A stretch of 35,816 bases of DNA from [Phormidium] sp. LEGE 05292. Its GTDB lineage: Bacteria; Cyanobacteriota; Cyanobacteriia; Cyanobacteriales; Aerosakkonemataceae. Shown here in pieces: positions 15,995 to 24,325 of the stretch. The notes below the pieces were generated by a model. It made no database searches, was not told the DNA's origin, and saw only the letters and a program-made list of their open reading frames with translations. Made by a program: the position numbers and the translations under genes. The stretch is from NCBI RefSeq assembly GCF_015207735.1, contig NZ_JADEWG010000066.1, forward strand, positions 1 to 35,816. Reading direction: 5' to 3'. Each line of letters opens with the position of its first letter. The stretch's first letter is position 1.

Positions 15995-16987
15995 CTAATT
16001 CACGGAAGATACAGAGAAATTAGCAAAGTCTACATACACATCTTTGGGAGTTGCCCAAGAAGAATCTCCGCCTCCAAAAAAAGTGGAAAAAAGAATGCCT
16101 TCAATTTGTAATTTATTGGTAGTGCGAAAATTTAACTCATCCTGTTCTAGTACTTGTTTACCATCAAACCAAACCCTAATTCGACCATCATTTTTCCCTG
16201 GTTGATTGAGGATTACTTCTTGTTCAATGAAATGCCAATTTCCTGGTTGAAATTGCCAGTTACCTCTACCTAATGAAGTACCATGTTCTGTGCTGGTAGG
16301 GAGATAGGCATAAACTTCACCATCACCGTTGCGCCGCCACATATAGCGGGTAGAAAAGCCGTTTGTTCCGTCAGGAATTTTGCCTCCGGTGTTCATATTA
16401 CCACCAAATAATCCAGGTAATTTGCCACCTTTCACAAAGTCAAAATTATTAGAAAATCTTACGTAGTAACTTAAGCGCAAAGCATCGCGGGGTGGCATAT
16501 TTAAGTTTGCGAAAAATTGAGCGCCGCCTACAGGGGCTTCGTTTTTTCTGGTGACTGTGGGACTAGCTGATTCTGCTGGATAGCGTACTCTCAAATATTT
16601 AGTAAATTTACTTTGGGAATTATCCATGACTTCGATATTTTTTAAGCCCCAAGACGCACGTTTTTTCACCCCCCATTCTTCCATCCAATTAGTATTGGTA
16701 AAATTATTTGACCAAAGAGATGCTTTGCTATCAGAGTTGGCGTTTTCTGAAGATTGAGATTCTGCTTCTTTTGTGGGCGATGAGATTGGTTCTGGTGCAA
16801 CTTTGGGGTTGGTGGAATGCGATGAAGTTTTAGGGACATCTGTTGGTTTTTCAGGGAGAGATGAAGGTCTAGAAAAAACTGTTTTTGTGTCTGTGGGTTG
16901 AGTGCAACTGAATAACGCCAGAGACAATAAGCAAATACTTAAAAATTTTTGCTTTTTGTTGGTTAAAAAAGAGTGTTGTATTTTCAT
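15995..16987 (-). CDS. PL14-like alginate/polyuronate lyase lipoprotein
   Basis: A 330-residue predicted lipoprotein. The signal peptide ends in a lipobox LFSC with Cys28, followed by a Ser/Pro/Thr-rich linker to about residue 92 and a jelly-roll-type domain (93-330) like polysaccharide lyase family 14. As I recall, catalysis in the chlorovirus PL14 enzyme vAL-1 needs Lys197, Ser219, Arg221, Tyr233 and Tyr235. Here Lys189, Ser212, Arg214, Tyr226 and Tyr228 keep the same order and near-identical spacing (STR...VYAY). Its likely job is beta-elimination of the uronate polymer made by the upstream genes, for trimming, release or turnover. PL14 members also cut glucuronan, so the substrate is inferred mainly from context. 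It is convergent to the epimerase. Confidence 0.75.
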   Translation of the reverse strand: MKIQHSFLTNKKQKFLSICLLSLALFSCTQPTDTKTVFSRPSSLPEKPTDVPKTSSHSTNPKVAPEPISSPTKEAESQSSENANSDSKASLWSNNFTNTNWMEEWGVKKRASWGLKNIEVMDNSQSKFTKYLRVRYPAESASPTVTRKNEAPVGGAQFFANLNMPPRDALRLSYYVRFSNNFDFVKGGKLPGLFGGNMNTGGKIPDGTNGFSTRYMWRRNGDGEVYAYLPTSTEHGTSLGRGNWQFQPGNWHFIEQEVILNQPGKNDGRIRVWFDGKQVLEQDELNFRTTNKLQIEGILFSTFFGGGDSSWATPKDVYVDFANFSVSSVN

Positions 16988-17050
16988 AAAATAGCTTAAA
17001 TGGTTATAGATATTTTATGAGGAATTAGGCATTGATTGATATCTATAGAA

Positions 17051-17083
17051 AGAGGGAAAAGACAATATTTGCCTTTTCCCTCT
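17051..17083. repeat. Hairpin between the TPR gene and the lyase gene
   Basis: AGAGGGAAAAG (17051-17061) pairs with CTTTTCCCTCT (17073-17083) in a perfect 11-bp stem. It lies downstream of the minus-strand TPR gene and upstream of the lyase gene. No U-run follows on the minus strand, so terminator function is uncertain. Confidence 0.6.
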
Positions 17084-17122
17084 CTCGCTGATTATTTTGA
17101 TTGTTTTCCACTGCAATTCAAG

Positions 17123-17665
17123 TCATCTAGCTGGCAGAATTGATGACGATCGTTTTCCAAATCGTGTAATTAGGGATAAGATTGGTTCGATTATTTGTGT
17201 TAACAGTGGTTTTCTTTCGATACCCAATGCCCGATCGTAGCTGCTATATGCTTGTTTATAACGATTGAGTCGCTGTAAAGCAACTCCCCGCATTACCCAG
17301 GTTTCTGAATCTTTTGGATTGAGAAGCAAAGCACGATCGAAACTTTCCAAAGCTTCGCTATATCTTTCGAGAAATATCAAAACAGTTCCGCGAAATGCCC
17401 AGGCTTGTTGATGTTGCGGATCTAATGCTAAAACTTGGCCAAAATTGAACAACGCTGCTGTGTAATCAGCAAGATTTGCCAGCGTTTCTCCCCGGCGATA
17501 CCAGGAATCAGCTTGGTTGGGCATGATGGCAATTGCTTGCTCAAAACATATAAGTGCTTCTTGAAAATCTCCTGTACTTAGAAATAAACATCCCTGGTTG
17601 TGCAACACCTGATAAGTATATGTTTGATCAACACCTGATTGGTAAAATTGGTGAGAAACTAACAT
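17123..17665 (-). CDS. TPR-repeat protein
   Basis: A 180-residue protein built of about four tetratricopeptide repeats (for example GDFQEALICFEQAIAIMPNQADSWYR and the unit ending in LNPKDSETW), with typical Gly-Tyr-Ala-Pro positions, then a short basic tail. It has no signal peptide or lipobox, so it should be cytoplasmic and bind protein partners. The ATG at 17665 has AAGGAG 7 nt upstream. Pseudomonas alginate export uses a TPR lipoprotein (AlgK), but the lack of an export signal argues against direct equivalence. It could be transcribed with the downstream lyase, from which it is separated by 135 nt and a hairpin. Confidence 0.85.
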   Translation of the reverse strand: MLVSHQFYQSGVDQTYTYQVLHNQGCLFLSTGDFQEALICFEQAIAIMPNQADSWYRRGETLANLADYTAALFNFGQVLALDPQHQQAWAFRGTVLIFLERYSEALESFDRALLLNPKDSETWVMRGVALQRLNRYKQAYSSYDRALGIERKPLLTQIIEPILSLITRFGKRSSSILPAR

Positions 17666-18340
17666 TGCACTACTCCTTGGGATAAGTTTTAATCACTATT
17701 TGATGATGTCTCCATTTTCAAATTTTTAGATTGGGCTGACATCGTAAGAAATGGCAGCTTGACTCGGTTTTTTTTGTCCGTACATCCTCGTTTTTGATTG
17801 ATGGCTGCTTTGTGTATTTGTTCGGAGTCACATTAAGAGTTGAAAATCAAGGAAAACCAGGTTTTCCGGATTCTGTCGAGCAGTATGAGATCCCCCCTAG
17901 CCCAGCAGGGTTAATTCATGGTCATCAAAGAAAATTAAACGGATGGGGGGACAAGGGGACAAGGGGAAAGATGATTTTTCCGTTGTTTGCATTATCTCTC
18001 CTTCACAAATCAATTTCTCTGTTGACCATGAATTAGCCCCGCTTGGGAAGGGGGTTGGAGGATCTGGGTGCGTAAGTCCTGACTCATTAGAGGCTTACTA
18101 ATTGACAAAATATGTAATATATGCTATTAAGGGTAATCAACAAAATTGTCCGATCGAATTCGGCGTGAGGGCGGGGCTAAAAGTCTAAAATGTCCCGTTT
18201 TAGTCAGGAAAGGGAACTCCTGAACAGGAAACAGGCAACAAATATTTGTCAACAGTTGGTAGCCTGTAAGAATTGCTAGTCAGTAGGGGCTTTTCAGGAC
18301 AGATAATACTTTATGTTGAGTCGATATTTATATCATTTCT
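17666..18340. other. Intergenic region between the TPR gene and menB
   Basis: 675 nt with no supported gene. A repeat element fills 17888-18063, and the 18064-18340 stretch must carry the menB promoter. A short plus-strand ORF inside the element was judged spurious. Confidence 0.7.
17888..18063. repeat. Nested inverted-repeat element (MITE-like)
   Basis: Outer ends are AGATCCCCCC-type and GGGGGTTGGAGGATCT-type and inversely related. Inside them is a second perfect inverted pair, TAATTCATGGTCA (17912-17924) and its complement (18023-18035). The core holds GGGGACAA tandem units (about 17948-17966). No ORF of a transposase is present. Confidence 0.7.
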
Positions 18341-19174
18341 ATGCAAGTTGAATGGCAAACTGTCAAAACCTACGAAGACATTCTGTATCACAAAATGGAC
18401 GGGATAGCTAAAATTACGATTAATCGTCCTCATAAACGTAATGCTTTCCGACCAAAAACTGTTTTTGAACTTTACGATGCTTTTTGTGATGCCCGTGAAG
18501 ACAGGAATATTGGTGTAGTACTTTTTACTGGCGCTGGGCCGCATACTGATGGGAAATATGCGTTTTGTGCAGGTGGGGATCAAAGTGTCCGGGGAAATGC
18601 TGGTTATGTTGATGATGATGGTGTGCCAAGATTGAATGTGTTGGATTTGCAACGTTTAATTCGATCGATGCCGAAGGTTGTGATTGCTTTGGTGGCAGGA
18701 TATGCGATCGGCGGTGGTCATGTTTTACACATTATTTGCGATTTAACAATTGCTGCTGATAATGCGATTTTCGGTCAAACGGGGCCGAAAGTTGGTAGCT
18801 TTGATGGCGGTTTTGGTGCGAGTTATTTAGCTAGAATTGTGGGGCAGAAAAAAGCTAGAGAAATTTGGTTTTTATGTCGGCAATATGATGCTAATCAAGC
18901 ATTAGAAATGGGGTTAGTTAATTGTGTGGTTCCGGTGGCAGAGTTGGAGGCGGAGGGGATTAAATGGGCACAGGAGATACTGGAAAAAAGTCCGATCGCA
19001 ATTCGTTGTTTAAAAGCTGCTTTCAATGCCGATTGTGATGGACAAGCAGGTTTACAAGAATTAGCCGGAAATGCCACTCTACTTTATTATATGACCCAAG
19101 AAGGAGCGGAAGGAAAACAAGCATTTTTGGAAAAACGTAAACCAGATTTTCGTCAATATCCTTGGCTACCATAA
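18341..19174 (+). CDS. menB: 1,4-dihydroxy-2-naphthoyl-CoA synthase
   Basis: The 277-residue crotonase-family enzyme that closes the second naphthoquinone ring in phylloquinone (vitamin K1) biosynthesis, which supplies the photosystem I acceptor. It shows [12 protein letters not shown] (27-38), the oxyanion-hole segments FCAGGD (75-80) and AIGGGH (122-127), the signature [22 protein letters not shown] (144-165) and the usual C-terminus FRQYPWLP. The Gly in QTGPK, rather than the Asp of mycobacterial MenB, puts it in the bicarbonate-dependent type I group. The length is normal. A palindromic repeat follows 29 nt after the stop. Confidence 0.97.
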   Translation: MQVEWQTVKTYEDILYHKMDGIAKITINRPHKRNAFRPKTVFELYDAFCDAREDRNIGVVLFTGAGPHTDGKYAFCAGGDQSVRGNAGYVDDDGVPRLNVLDLQRLIRSMPKVVIALVAGYAIGGGHVLHIICDLTIAADNAIFGQTGPKVGSFDGGFGASYLARIVGQKKAREIWFLCRQYDANQALEMGLVNCVVPVAELEAEGIKWAQEILEKSPIAIRCLKAAFNADCDGQAGLQELAGNATLLYYMTQEGAEGKQAFLEKRKPDFRQYPWLP

Positions 19175-19203
19175 AGGAATTAACCCTATAGGCGTTTTTA
19201 GCT

Positions 19204-19231
19204 GTAGAGACGTTGTATACAACGTCTCTAC
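19204..19231. repeat. Perfect 28-nt palindrome (GTAGAGACGTTG type)
   Basis: Two 14-nt halves, GTAGAGACGTTGTA and its exact complement, join without a loop. This palindrome is widespread in filamentous cyanobacterial genomes. It lies after menB and could serve as a transcript end, though no T-run follows directly. Confidence 0.9.
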
Positions 19232-19407
19232 TTTACATAAATCAGACTTGTAATGACAACGACTAATCGTGTTAAGCTGTATGAAGAACTCCCAATAGTA
19301 CAGGGAAGTTAGCGGTGTGAACAGAAGACTGCTTTAACTAAGCAGCAAAAAATCTGAACCAAAAATCCATATCCAAACCCAAAATTTCTCCTATTAAAGT
19401 TTTAGAA

Positions 19408-20649
19408 ATGATATCCACATTACCCAATTCTCCTAACGTAGACTTGTCTCGAATTCGCCTAGAAATTCGACAATTACAGCCTCAGCTGGTGGCATGGCGC
19501 AGAAGCATACATGAACGTCCTGAACTTGCCTTTAAGGAAAAGTTGACTTCAGAATTTATTTCAGAAAAGTTAACAGAATGGGGAATTGAGCATCAAACTG
19601 GGATTGCACAGACAGGTATTGTTGCGATTATTAAAGGGGAAAAGTTAAGTTCCGAAACATCTGGAAAAGCGAAAGTTTTAGCGATTCGGGCGGATATGGA
19701 TGCTTTGCCTATTAAAGAAGAAAATGAGGTGAGTTATCGATCGCAACATGAAGGCATTATGCACGCTTGCGGACATGATGGACACACCGCCATTGCATTA
19801 GGAACAGCTTATTTTCTTCACCAACATCGGCAAATTTTTACCGGAATAGTAAAAATTATTTTCCAACCCGCAGAAGAAGGGCCAGGTGGTGCAAAACCGA
19901 TGATTGAAGCGGGAGTATTAAAAAATCCCGATGTTGATGCGATCGTTGGTTTACATTTGTGGAACGTGCTACCAATGGGGACAGTAGGTGTGCGGACAGG
20001 TGCATTAATGGCAGCTACCGAAGCATTTACTTGTACAATTTTTGGTAAAGGTGGACATGGGGCAATGCCTCATCAAACAGTTGATTCAATATTAGTTGCT
20101 GCCCAAATAGTTAATAATTTACAAACTATTGTATCCCGCAATGTTAACCCCATTGATTCAGCAGTTGTAACCATCGGAAAATTCCATGCTGGTACTGCAT
20201 TTAATGTGATTGCAGATAAAGCGGAAATTGGGGGAACAGTGCGGTATTTTAATCCCGCAGTAGGTGAAATGATTCCCCAAAAATTGGAACAAATTATTGG
20301 CGGAATTTGCCAAACTTATGGCGCAAATTATAAACTAGATTACCGCAAACAATATCCAGCAACAATTAATGATGCAGGAATTGCAGAATTAGTTAGGTCT
20401 GTAGCAGTAAATGTGGTTGAAACTCCCGCAGGAATAGTACCAGAATGTCAAACAATGGGCGCAGAAGATATGTCTTACTTCCTGCAAGAAGTACCAGGTT
20501 GTTATTTCTTTTTAGGTTCTGCTAATCCCAGTTTAAATTTAGCTTTTCCGCATCATCACCCCCGGTTTGATTTTGATGAAACTGTGTTAGGAATGGGTGT
20601 CGAAATATTTGTGCGTTGTGTAGAAAAGTATTTTTTTGAAAATTGGTAA
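19408..20649 (+). CDS. M20 family amidohydrolase (hippurate/N-acyl amino acid hydrolase type)
   Basis: A 413-residue metallohydrolase of peptidase family M20D that cleaves N-acyl or N-aminoacyl amide bonds. Metal-binding motifs are HACGHDGH (119-126, with Cys121, His123 and the nearby ADMD at 95-98), AEEGPGG with Glu156/Glu157, GLHLWN, and the late FPHHHPRFDFDE. A small lid/dimerisation domain interrupts the catalytic domain as usual. The substrate is unknown; relatives include hippuricases and plant IAA-amino acid hydrolases. The ATG at 19408 is the first good start, and 233 nt separate it from menB. Confidence 0.9.
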   Translation: MISTLPNSPNVDLSRIRLEIRQLQPQLVAWRRSIHERPELAFKEKLTSEFISEKLTEWGIEHQTGIAQTGIVAIIKGEKLSSETSGKAKVLAIRADMDALPIKEENEVSYRSQHEGIMHACGHDGHTAIALGTAYFLHQHRQIFTGIVKIIFQPAEEGPGGAKPMIEAGVLKNPDVDAIVGLHLWNVLPMGTVGVRTGALMAATEAFTCTIFGKGGHGAMPHQTVDSILVAAQIVNNLQTIVSRNVNPIDSAVVTIGKFHAGTAFNVIADKAEIGGTVRYFNPAVGEMIPQKLEQIIGGICQTYGANYKLDYRKQYPATINDAGIAELVRSVAVNVVETPAGIVPECQTMGAEDMSYFLQEVPGCYFFLGSANPSLNLAFPHHHPRFDFDETVLGMGVEIFVRCVEKYFFENW

Positions 20650-20714
20650 TTGGTAATTGGTCATCGATCGTTGGTCATTAGTAAATAACAATTGAATCTT
20701 CTCAAATGACTAGT

Positions 20715-20742
20715 GACCAATGACCAATGACCAATGACCAAT
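20715..20742. repeat. Short tandem repeat, GACCAAT x4
   Basis: Four perfect heptamers lie between the convergent amidohydrolase and glutathione transferase genes, preceded at 20648-20690 by inverted TTGGTAA/TTGGTCAT units. Related units recur at 31266-31320 and 33216-33261, always at gene ends. Confidence 0.9.
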
Positions 20743-20744
20743 GA

Positions 20745-21350
20745 CTAACTTGGTACTTTCATTCCTTTTTGTACGGCTGGACGTTGCTGCATTGCTTCCA
20801 CCCAACGTTTAAGATTTGGGTGATTATCTAAAGTTAAGCCTTGAAATTCATAAATTGCTACCCAAGGATAAGTAGCAATATCTGCAATAGAGTAATCACC
20901 GCAGATAAATTCCTTATCTGCTAATTGTTGATCTAATACACTATAGAGGCGCAAGGTTTCTTTTTCGTAACGTTCGATCGCATAAGGTATTTTTTCTGGG
21001 GCAAACTTTTTAAAGTGGTTTAATTGACCAAACATTGGCCCGACACCACCCATTTGAAACATTAACCATTCCAAAACTTGAAAGCGATTTTTTTGATCAG
21101 TTGGTAACAATTTTCCGGTTTTTTCTGCCAAGTAAATTAGAATAGCCCCTGACTCGAACACAGTAATATTAGTTTCTCGATCTACAATGGCAGGAATTTT
21201 GCTGTTGGGATTAATTGCAATAAATTCCGGTGTAAATTGTTCTCCTTTGGTAATATCAATTTTATGCACATTGTAAGGAAGACCGACTTCTTCTAACATA
21301 ACAGAAGCTTTGCGACCGTTGGGAGTTGTGAAGGTGTAAAGGTCAATCAT
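20745..21350 (-). CDS. Glutathione S-transferase, Nu-class-like
   Basis: A 201-residue cytosolic GST. The thioredoxin-like N-terminal domain runs to about residue 80, with [19 protein letters not shown] near the start, SKIPAIVD (the cis-Pro loop) and [15 protein letters not shown] (GSH gamma-Glu binding). The helical C-terminal domain has [13 protein letters not shown]. The TPNGRK segment and overall pattern fit the YfcG/YghU (Nu) group, which uses Thr and Asn near the active site and has disulfide-bond reductase activity. Its physiological substrate is not evident. The ATG at 21350 is used. It lies downstream of rppB on the same strand, but a strong palindrome intervenes. Confidence 0.9.
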   Translation of the reverse strand: MIDLYTFTTPNGRKASVMLEEVGLPYNVHKIDITKGEQFTPEFIAINPNSKIPAIVDRETNITVFESGAILIYLAEKTGKLLPTDQKNRFQVLEWLMFQMGGVGPMFGQLNHFKKFAPEKIPYAIERYEKETLRLYSVLDQQLADKEFICGDYSIADIATYPWVAIYEFQGLTLDNHPNLKRWVEAMQQRPAVQKGMKVPS

Positions 21351-21378
21351 ATATTTTCCTGATGATTTGTCATTAGTG

Positions 21379-21442
21379 ATTAGTCAGTTGTCATTTGTCA
21401 TTGGTGAATAAATTTACCAATGACAAATGACAACTGACTAAT
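21379..21442. repeat. Perfect 27-bp inverted repeat between rppB and the GST gene
   Basis: Arms at 21379-21405 and 21416-21442 are exact complements (beginning ATTAGTCAGTTGTC) with a 10-nt loop. They are built from TGTCATT-like heptamers. The transcript would form a very stable hairpin after rppB on the minus strand; no T-run follows. Confidence 0.95.
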
Positions 21443-21508
21443 ATGGTAGTGTAGCGAAAAACTTGGTTAATAAAAATTAAATTTATCACAACTGTTGGTT
21501 TAGTCACT

Positions 21509-22849
21509 TTAATATTCTAAGGGTAATCTAATAGTAAATGTGCTACCTTTGCCTAATTCGCTTTGTAGCTGTATGCTACCTTTGTGGGATTGAATGATTG
21601 CTTTTGCGATCGCTAATCCTAATCCCGATCCGCCTGTATGACGAGAGCGATCGCTATTTATGCGGTAAAAGCGATCGAAAATTAGTGTTTGTTCAGCAGG
21701 TGGAATACCAATACCTGTATCTTGAATTTGAATTAAAGCTTGATTATCAATACTATCTAATATAACTGTGACTTGACCATCAGCCGGAGTATATTGAATA
21801 GCATTAATAATTAAGTTAGAAACTAAGCGATAAAGTTGTTCTTCATTACCCATAACATTGAGTGAATTATTGACTTGGATATCAGCAGTTAAATTCACTG
21901 ATTTCGAGAGTGCTAAAGCAGCAAATTCTTCGACTAAATCGTTAACAATATCATCCAAACAACAAAGTTGAAATTGTCTTGGTGCAACTTGTTGTTCCAA
22001 ACGAGCTAACAATAACAAATCAGCGACTAACTGAATCAGTCGTCGATTTTGCCGACCGATTGTTTCCAGGATATCTTGGAGTTCTTGTTCATCTAAGTTA
22101 GATATTGAATGGACTGATTCTATAGTTGCTTGTGTTGCCGCTAAAGGTGTGCGTAACTCATGAGCAGCATCGGCTGTAAATTGTTGGATTTGTTTGTATG
22201 ATTGATAAATTGGTTGCATTGCTAACCCAGCTAACCACCAACTAGAAACAGCTACTAAAATCAAAGTAGTTGGCAATCCCAACTTCATAATCCATTTCAC
22301 ATTATTGAGGTAATCATTCAAATCTTTTAGACTTCGACCTACTTGGAAGTAACCCCAATCACGATTATCATGGGTATGCAAAGATATAGAAATTTGGTGA
22401 TAAAAGTTGCCTTTGCTATCTTTAATAATTTGCCAGTTTTGCTTATTTAATATTAAAGGTAATCCCTCTGGATGAACACCAGCTATAGCAATTAATTGTC
22501 CTGAAGAATCAAAAAATCGGATATAATAATCGCCTTGATTAATAGCACTGAGAATGTGGCGAGAAGAACTTACTTGATCTGTCATGCAGCTAGATCCTGC
22601 TAAACAAAGATTTGGTAAAAGTTCCTCAACAATAGGTTCCAAACGTCCGGGTTGATTTAATTTTAATTCAATGCTGTCATGAAGCGTTCCGGCTACAGAT
22701 TCTAATTCGCGATCGATCGCTACACGATGAGCATGAGCGATCGCTTCATACACACCAAATCCCGACAAACTTAAAATTATACCCATCACTCCAGCGTAAG
22801 ACAAAGCCAAACGAGTACGAGTTCGATTAAATAGTTTATTTTGATTCAT
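21509..22849 (-). CDS. rppB: Sensor histidine kinase RppB/NrsS-like
   Basis: A 446-residue membrane sensor kinase. The first transmembrane helix is at about 15-37. A periplasmic domain to about 187 contains Cys82 and Cys88 and several His. The second helix is at about 188-210. The catalytic core has the H-box AAHELRTPLAA (His230), the N-box LVSNLIINAIQYTP, G1 DTGIGIP, FDRFYR and G2 GGSGLGLAIAK. In Synechocystis the related pair senses nickel or redox state. The signal here is not known, but the metal-type efflux genes upstream suggest a metal. It follows rppA by 132 nt, a gap occupied by a repeat element. Confidence 0.88.
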   Translation of the reverse strand: MNQNKLFNRTRTRLALSYAGVMGIILSLSGFGVYEAIAHAHRVAIDRELESVAGTLHDSIELKLNQPGRLEPIVEELLPNLCLAGSSCMTDQVSSSRHILSAINQGDYYIRFFDSSGQLIAIAGVHPEGLPLILNKQNWQIIKDSKGNFYHQISISLHTHDNRDWGYFQVGRSLKDLNDYLNNVKWIMKLGLPTTLILVAVSSWWLAGLAMQPIYQSYKQIQQFTADAAHELRTPLAATQATIESVHSISNLDEQELQDILETIGRQNRRLIQLVADLLLLARLEQQVAPRQFQLCCLDDIVNDLVEEFAALALSKSVNLTADIQVNNSLNVMGNEEQLYRLVSNLIINAIQYTPADGQVTVILDSIDNQALIQIQDTGIGIPPAEQTLIFDRFYRINSDRSRHTGGSGLGLAIAKAIIQSHKGSIQLQSELGKGSTFTIRLPLEY

Positions 22850-22873
22850 AGTTAACTCAAGTTCCTAATTTTA

Positions 22874-22949
22874 GATCCCCCATTATCCCCCTTAATAAGG
22901 GGGACTTTGAATTTGGTTCCCCCCTTGTTAAGGGGGGTTAGGGGGGATC
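22874..22949. repeat. C/G-rich inverted-repeat element between rppA and rppB
   Basis: The element begins GATCCCCCATTATCCCCC and ends GGGGTTAGGGGGGATC, with two smaller CCCCCTTAATAAGGGGG-type palindromes inside. It is related to the element at 15835-15918. It sits between two genes that normally act as a pair and may reduce rppB transcription. Confidence 0.85.
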
Positions 22950-22981
22950 GCACCGACAATATTTATAACTAACAAATTGCG

Positions 22982-23674
22982 TTAATTAGGATTAAAACGA
23001 TACCCCATACCATGTAAAGTTTCAATCAAATCAGGACAACCGCTAGCAGCTAATTTGCGCCGCAACAAACGCACTTGCGCCGCCACAACATTACTAATTG
23101 GTTCTGCACTCATTTCCCACAACTGATTCCGAATCTGATCGGTACTCAGAACAAAATTAGGATGTTTCATAAAATATTCCAACAGTTGAAACTCCTTAGT
23201 AGTTAGAGAAATCACCTGCGCTTCATTCCTAGTATTTTGAAAACAAACAGTGCGAGTACTGTAATCTAAAGTTAGATTACCAACTGTCAGTTTTTGCGGT
23301 TGGAGTTGAGGCGATCGCCTTTGCAAAGCTCTTAACCGCGCCAAAAGTTCTGCCATTCCGAAAGGTTTCACCAAATAATCATCTGCGCCTGCATCCAACC
23401 CAGCAACTTTATCTTGCTCATGATCTTTAGCTGTAAGCATTAAAATTGGTAGGGGGTTGTGTTGCGATCGAACTTTTTTACACAACTCTAATCCTGAGAT
23501 TCCTGGTAATAACCAATCGAAGATAGCCAGAGTATATTGTGTTTGTTCATCTGACAAATAGTTCCACGCTTCTATCCCATTTTGTACCCAATCAACCACA
23601 TACTTTTCTTGGTGCAAAATTCGCTTAATAGCAGCACCTAAATCTAACTCATCTTCGACTAACAGAACTCTCAT
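22982..23674 (-). CDS. rppA: OmpR-family response regulator RppA/NrsR-like
   Basis: A 230-residue DNA-binding response regulator. The receiver domain (1-120) has the acidic pocket VEDELD, phosphoacceptor Asp53 in FDWLLPG, Thr81 and Lys103 in LVKPFG. The winged-helix DNA-binding domain (about 127-230) has LTTKEFQLLEYFM and RLLRRKL...HGMGYRFNPN. It is partner of the kinase encoded next and lies 11 nt after the lipoprotein gene, so it is probably part of the efflux transcript and controls it. Confidence 0.92.
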   Translation of the reverse strand: MRVLLVEDELDLGAAIKRILHQEKYVVDWVQNGIEAWNYLSDEQTQYTLAIFDWLLPGISGLELCKKVRSQHNPLPILMLTAKDHEQDKVAGLDAGADDYLVKPFGMAELLARLRALQRRSPQLQPQKLTVGNLTLDYSTRTVCFQNTRNEAQVISLTTKEFQLLEYFMKHPNFVLSTDQIRNQLWEMSAEPISNVVAAQVRLLRRKLAASGCPDLIETLHGMGYRFNPN

Positions 23675-23685
23675 ACAATCAGAAT

Positions 23686-24183
23686 TTACCGATTAAAACT
23701 AAACCGTCCGTCTACCTTTTTCCCATCAATATCCGCAGTAATTTTTACATTATACTGACCCGGTGTAGTTTCAGAAAGTAGTGCTGCGTAGTGTTTTCCC
23801 TCAGCATCATAAGTGAGGGGAAGAGTTTTTTGGACTCCATCAGGTAACTGAACTTGAGCCACTACTTTAGCATTGGGAACAGTTTCGTGATTGTCACCTT
23901 TTTGCAAGTAAAAATCCAGATGAAAACCCTTACTTTCCTTCTCTGGGACAAACTCTAAATGATAAAGGCCAGATTCGACAACTTGACCACCTTTTAAAGG
24001 TGTTGCTGCATGACCAGAAGACTCAGTTTTAGTAGCATTAGCTGGTTGTGCAGTTGACTCAGGTGAACTCGCACTTGTTGGACTAATCTCTGGGCTTGTA
24101 GCTTGGTTATTATTACTACAAGCTCCTAATAAAATCAAACTTAAACTGCCCATAACTATTAACAAAAATTTGACAGATTTCAT
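23686..24183 (-). CDS. Periplasmic lipoprotein linked to RND efflux
   Basis: A 165-residue lipoprotein with lipobox LGAC (Cys22), a Ser/Thr/Pro/Ala-rich linker to about residue 62, and a compact beta-rich domain: GGQVVESGLYHLEFVPEKE, then DFYLQKGDNHETVPNAKV and PGQYNVKITADIDGKKVDGRF. The domain resembles small periplasmic immunoglobulin-like (YtkA/FixH-like) domains found beside metal efflux systems, but I cannot assign a named family. His55-58 region, His74 and the His in GDNHE could bind metal. It lies between the RND pump and rppA on the same strand, suggesting a metal-handling or sensing accessory; this is inference. Confidence 0.75.
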   Translation of the reverse strand: MKSVKFLLIVMGSLSLILLGACSNNNQATSPEISPTSASSPESTAQPANATKTESSGHAATPLKGGQVVESGLYHLEFVPEKESKGFHLDFYLQKGDNHETVPNAKVVAQVQLPDGVQKTLPLTYDAEGKHYAALLSETTPGQYNVKITADIDGKKVDGRFSFNR

Positions 24184-24241
24184 GGTTGTTGCTCCTAGAA
24201 TAAAACAATTGAACCTTTTATACTTTCTTCTTCTTCGTGTT

Positions 24242-24296
24242 CTTCGTGTCTTCGTGGTTCAAAAAATCTTTTTTATGGAACCACGAAGACACGAAG
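24242..24296. repeat. 19-bp inverted repeat (CTTCGTGTC type)
   Basis: Perfect arms at 24242-24260 and 24278-24296 (CTTCGTGTCTTCGTGGTTC and its complement) with a 17-nt loop. This ACCACGAAGACACGAAG family is common in cyanobacterial intergenic DNA. It lies between the RND pump and the lipoprotein, where an RNA hairpin could reduce read-through. Confidence 0.9.
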
Positions 24297-24325
24297 GAAA
24301 CAAAGGAAAGAGATAAGCTATTTCA

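Noticed and set aside
15854-16111. Plus-strand 85-codon ORF
   Set aside because: It runs through the GATCCCCC repeat and into the antisense of the lyase gene; its composition is that of the repeat.
17123-17665. AlgK equivalent
   Set aside because: AlgK is an exported TPR lipoprotein; this TPR protein has no signal peptide or lipobox.
17794-18036. Plus-strand 80-codon ORF
   Set aside because: It lies largely within the nested repeat element at 17888-18063 and resembles no protein.
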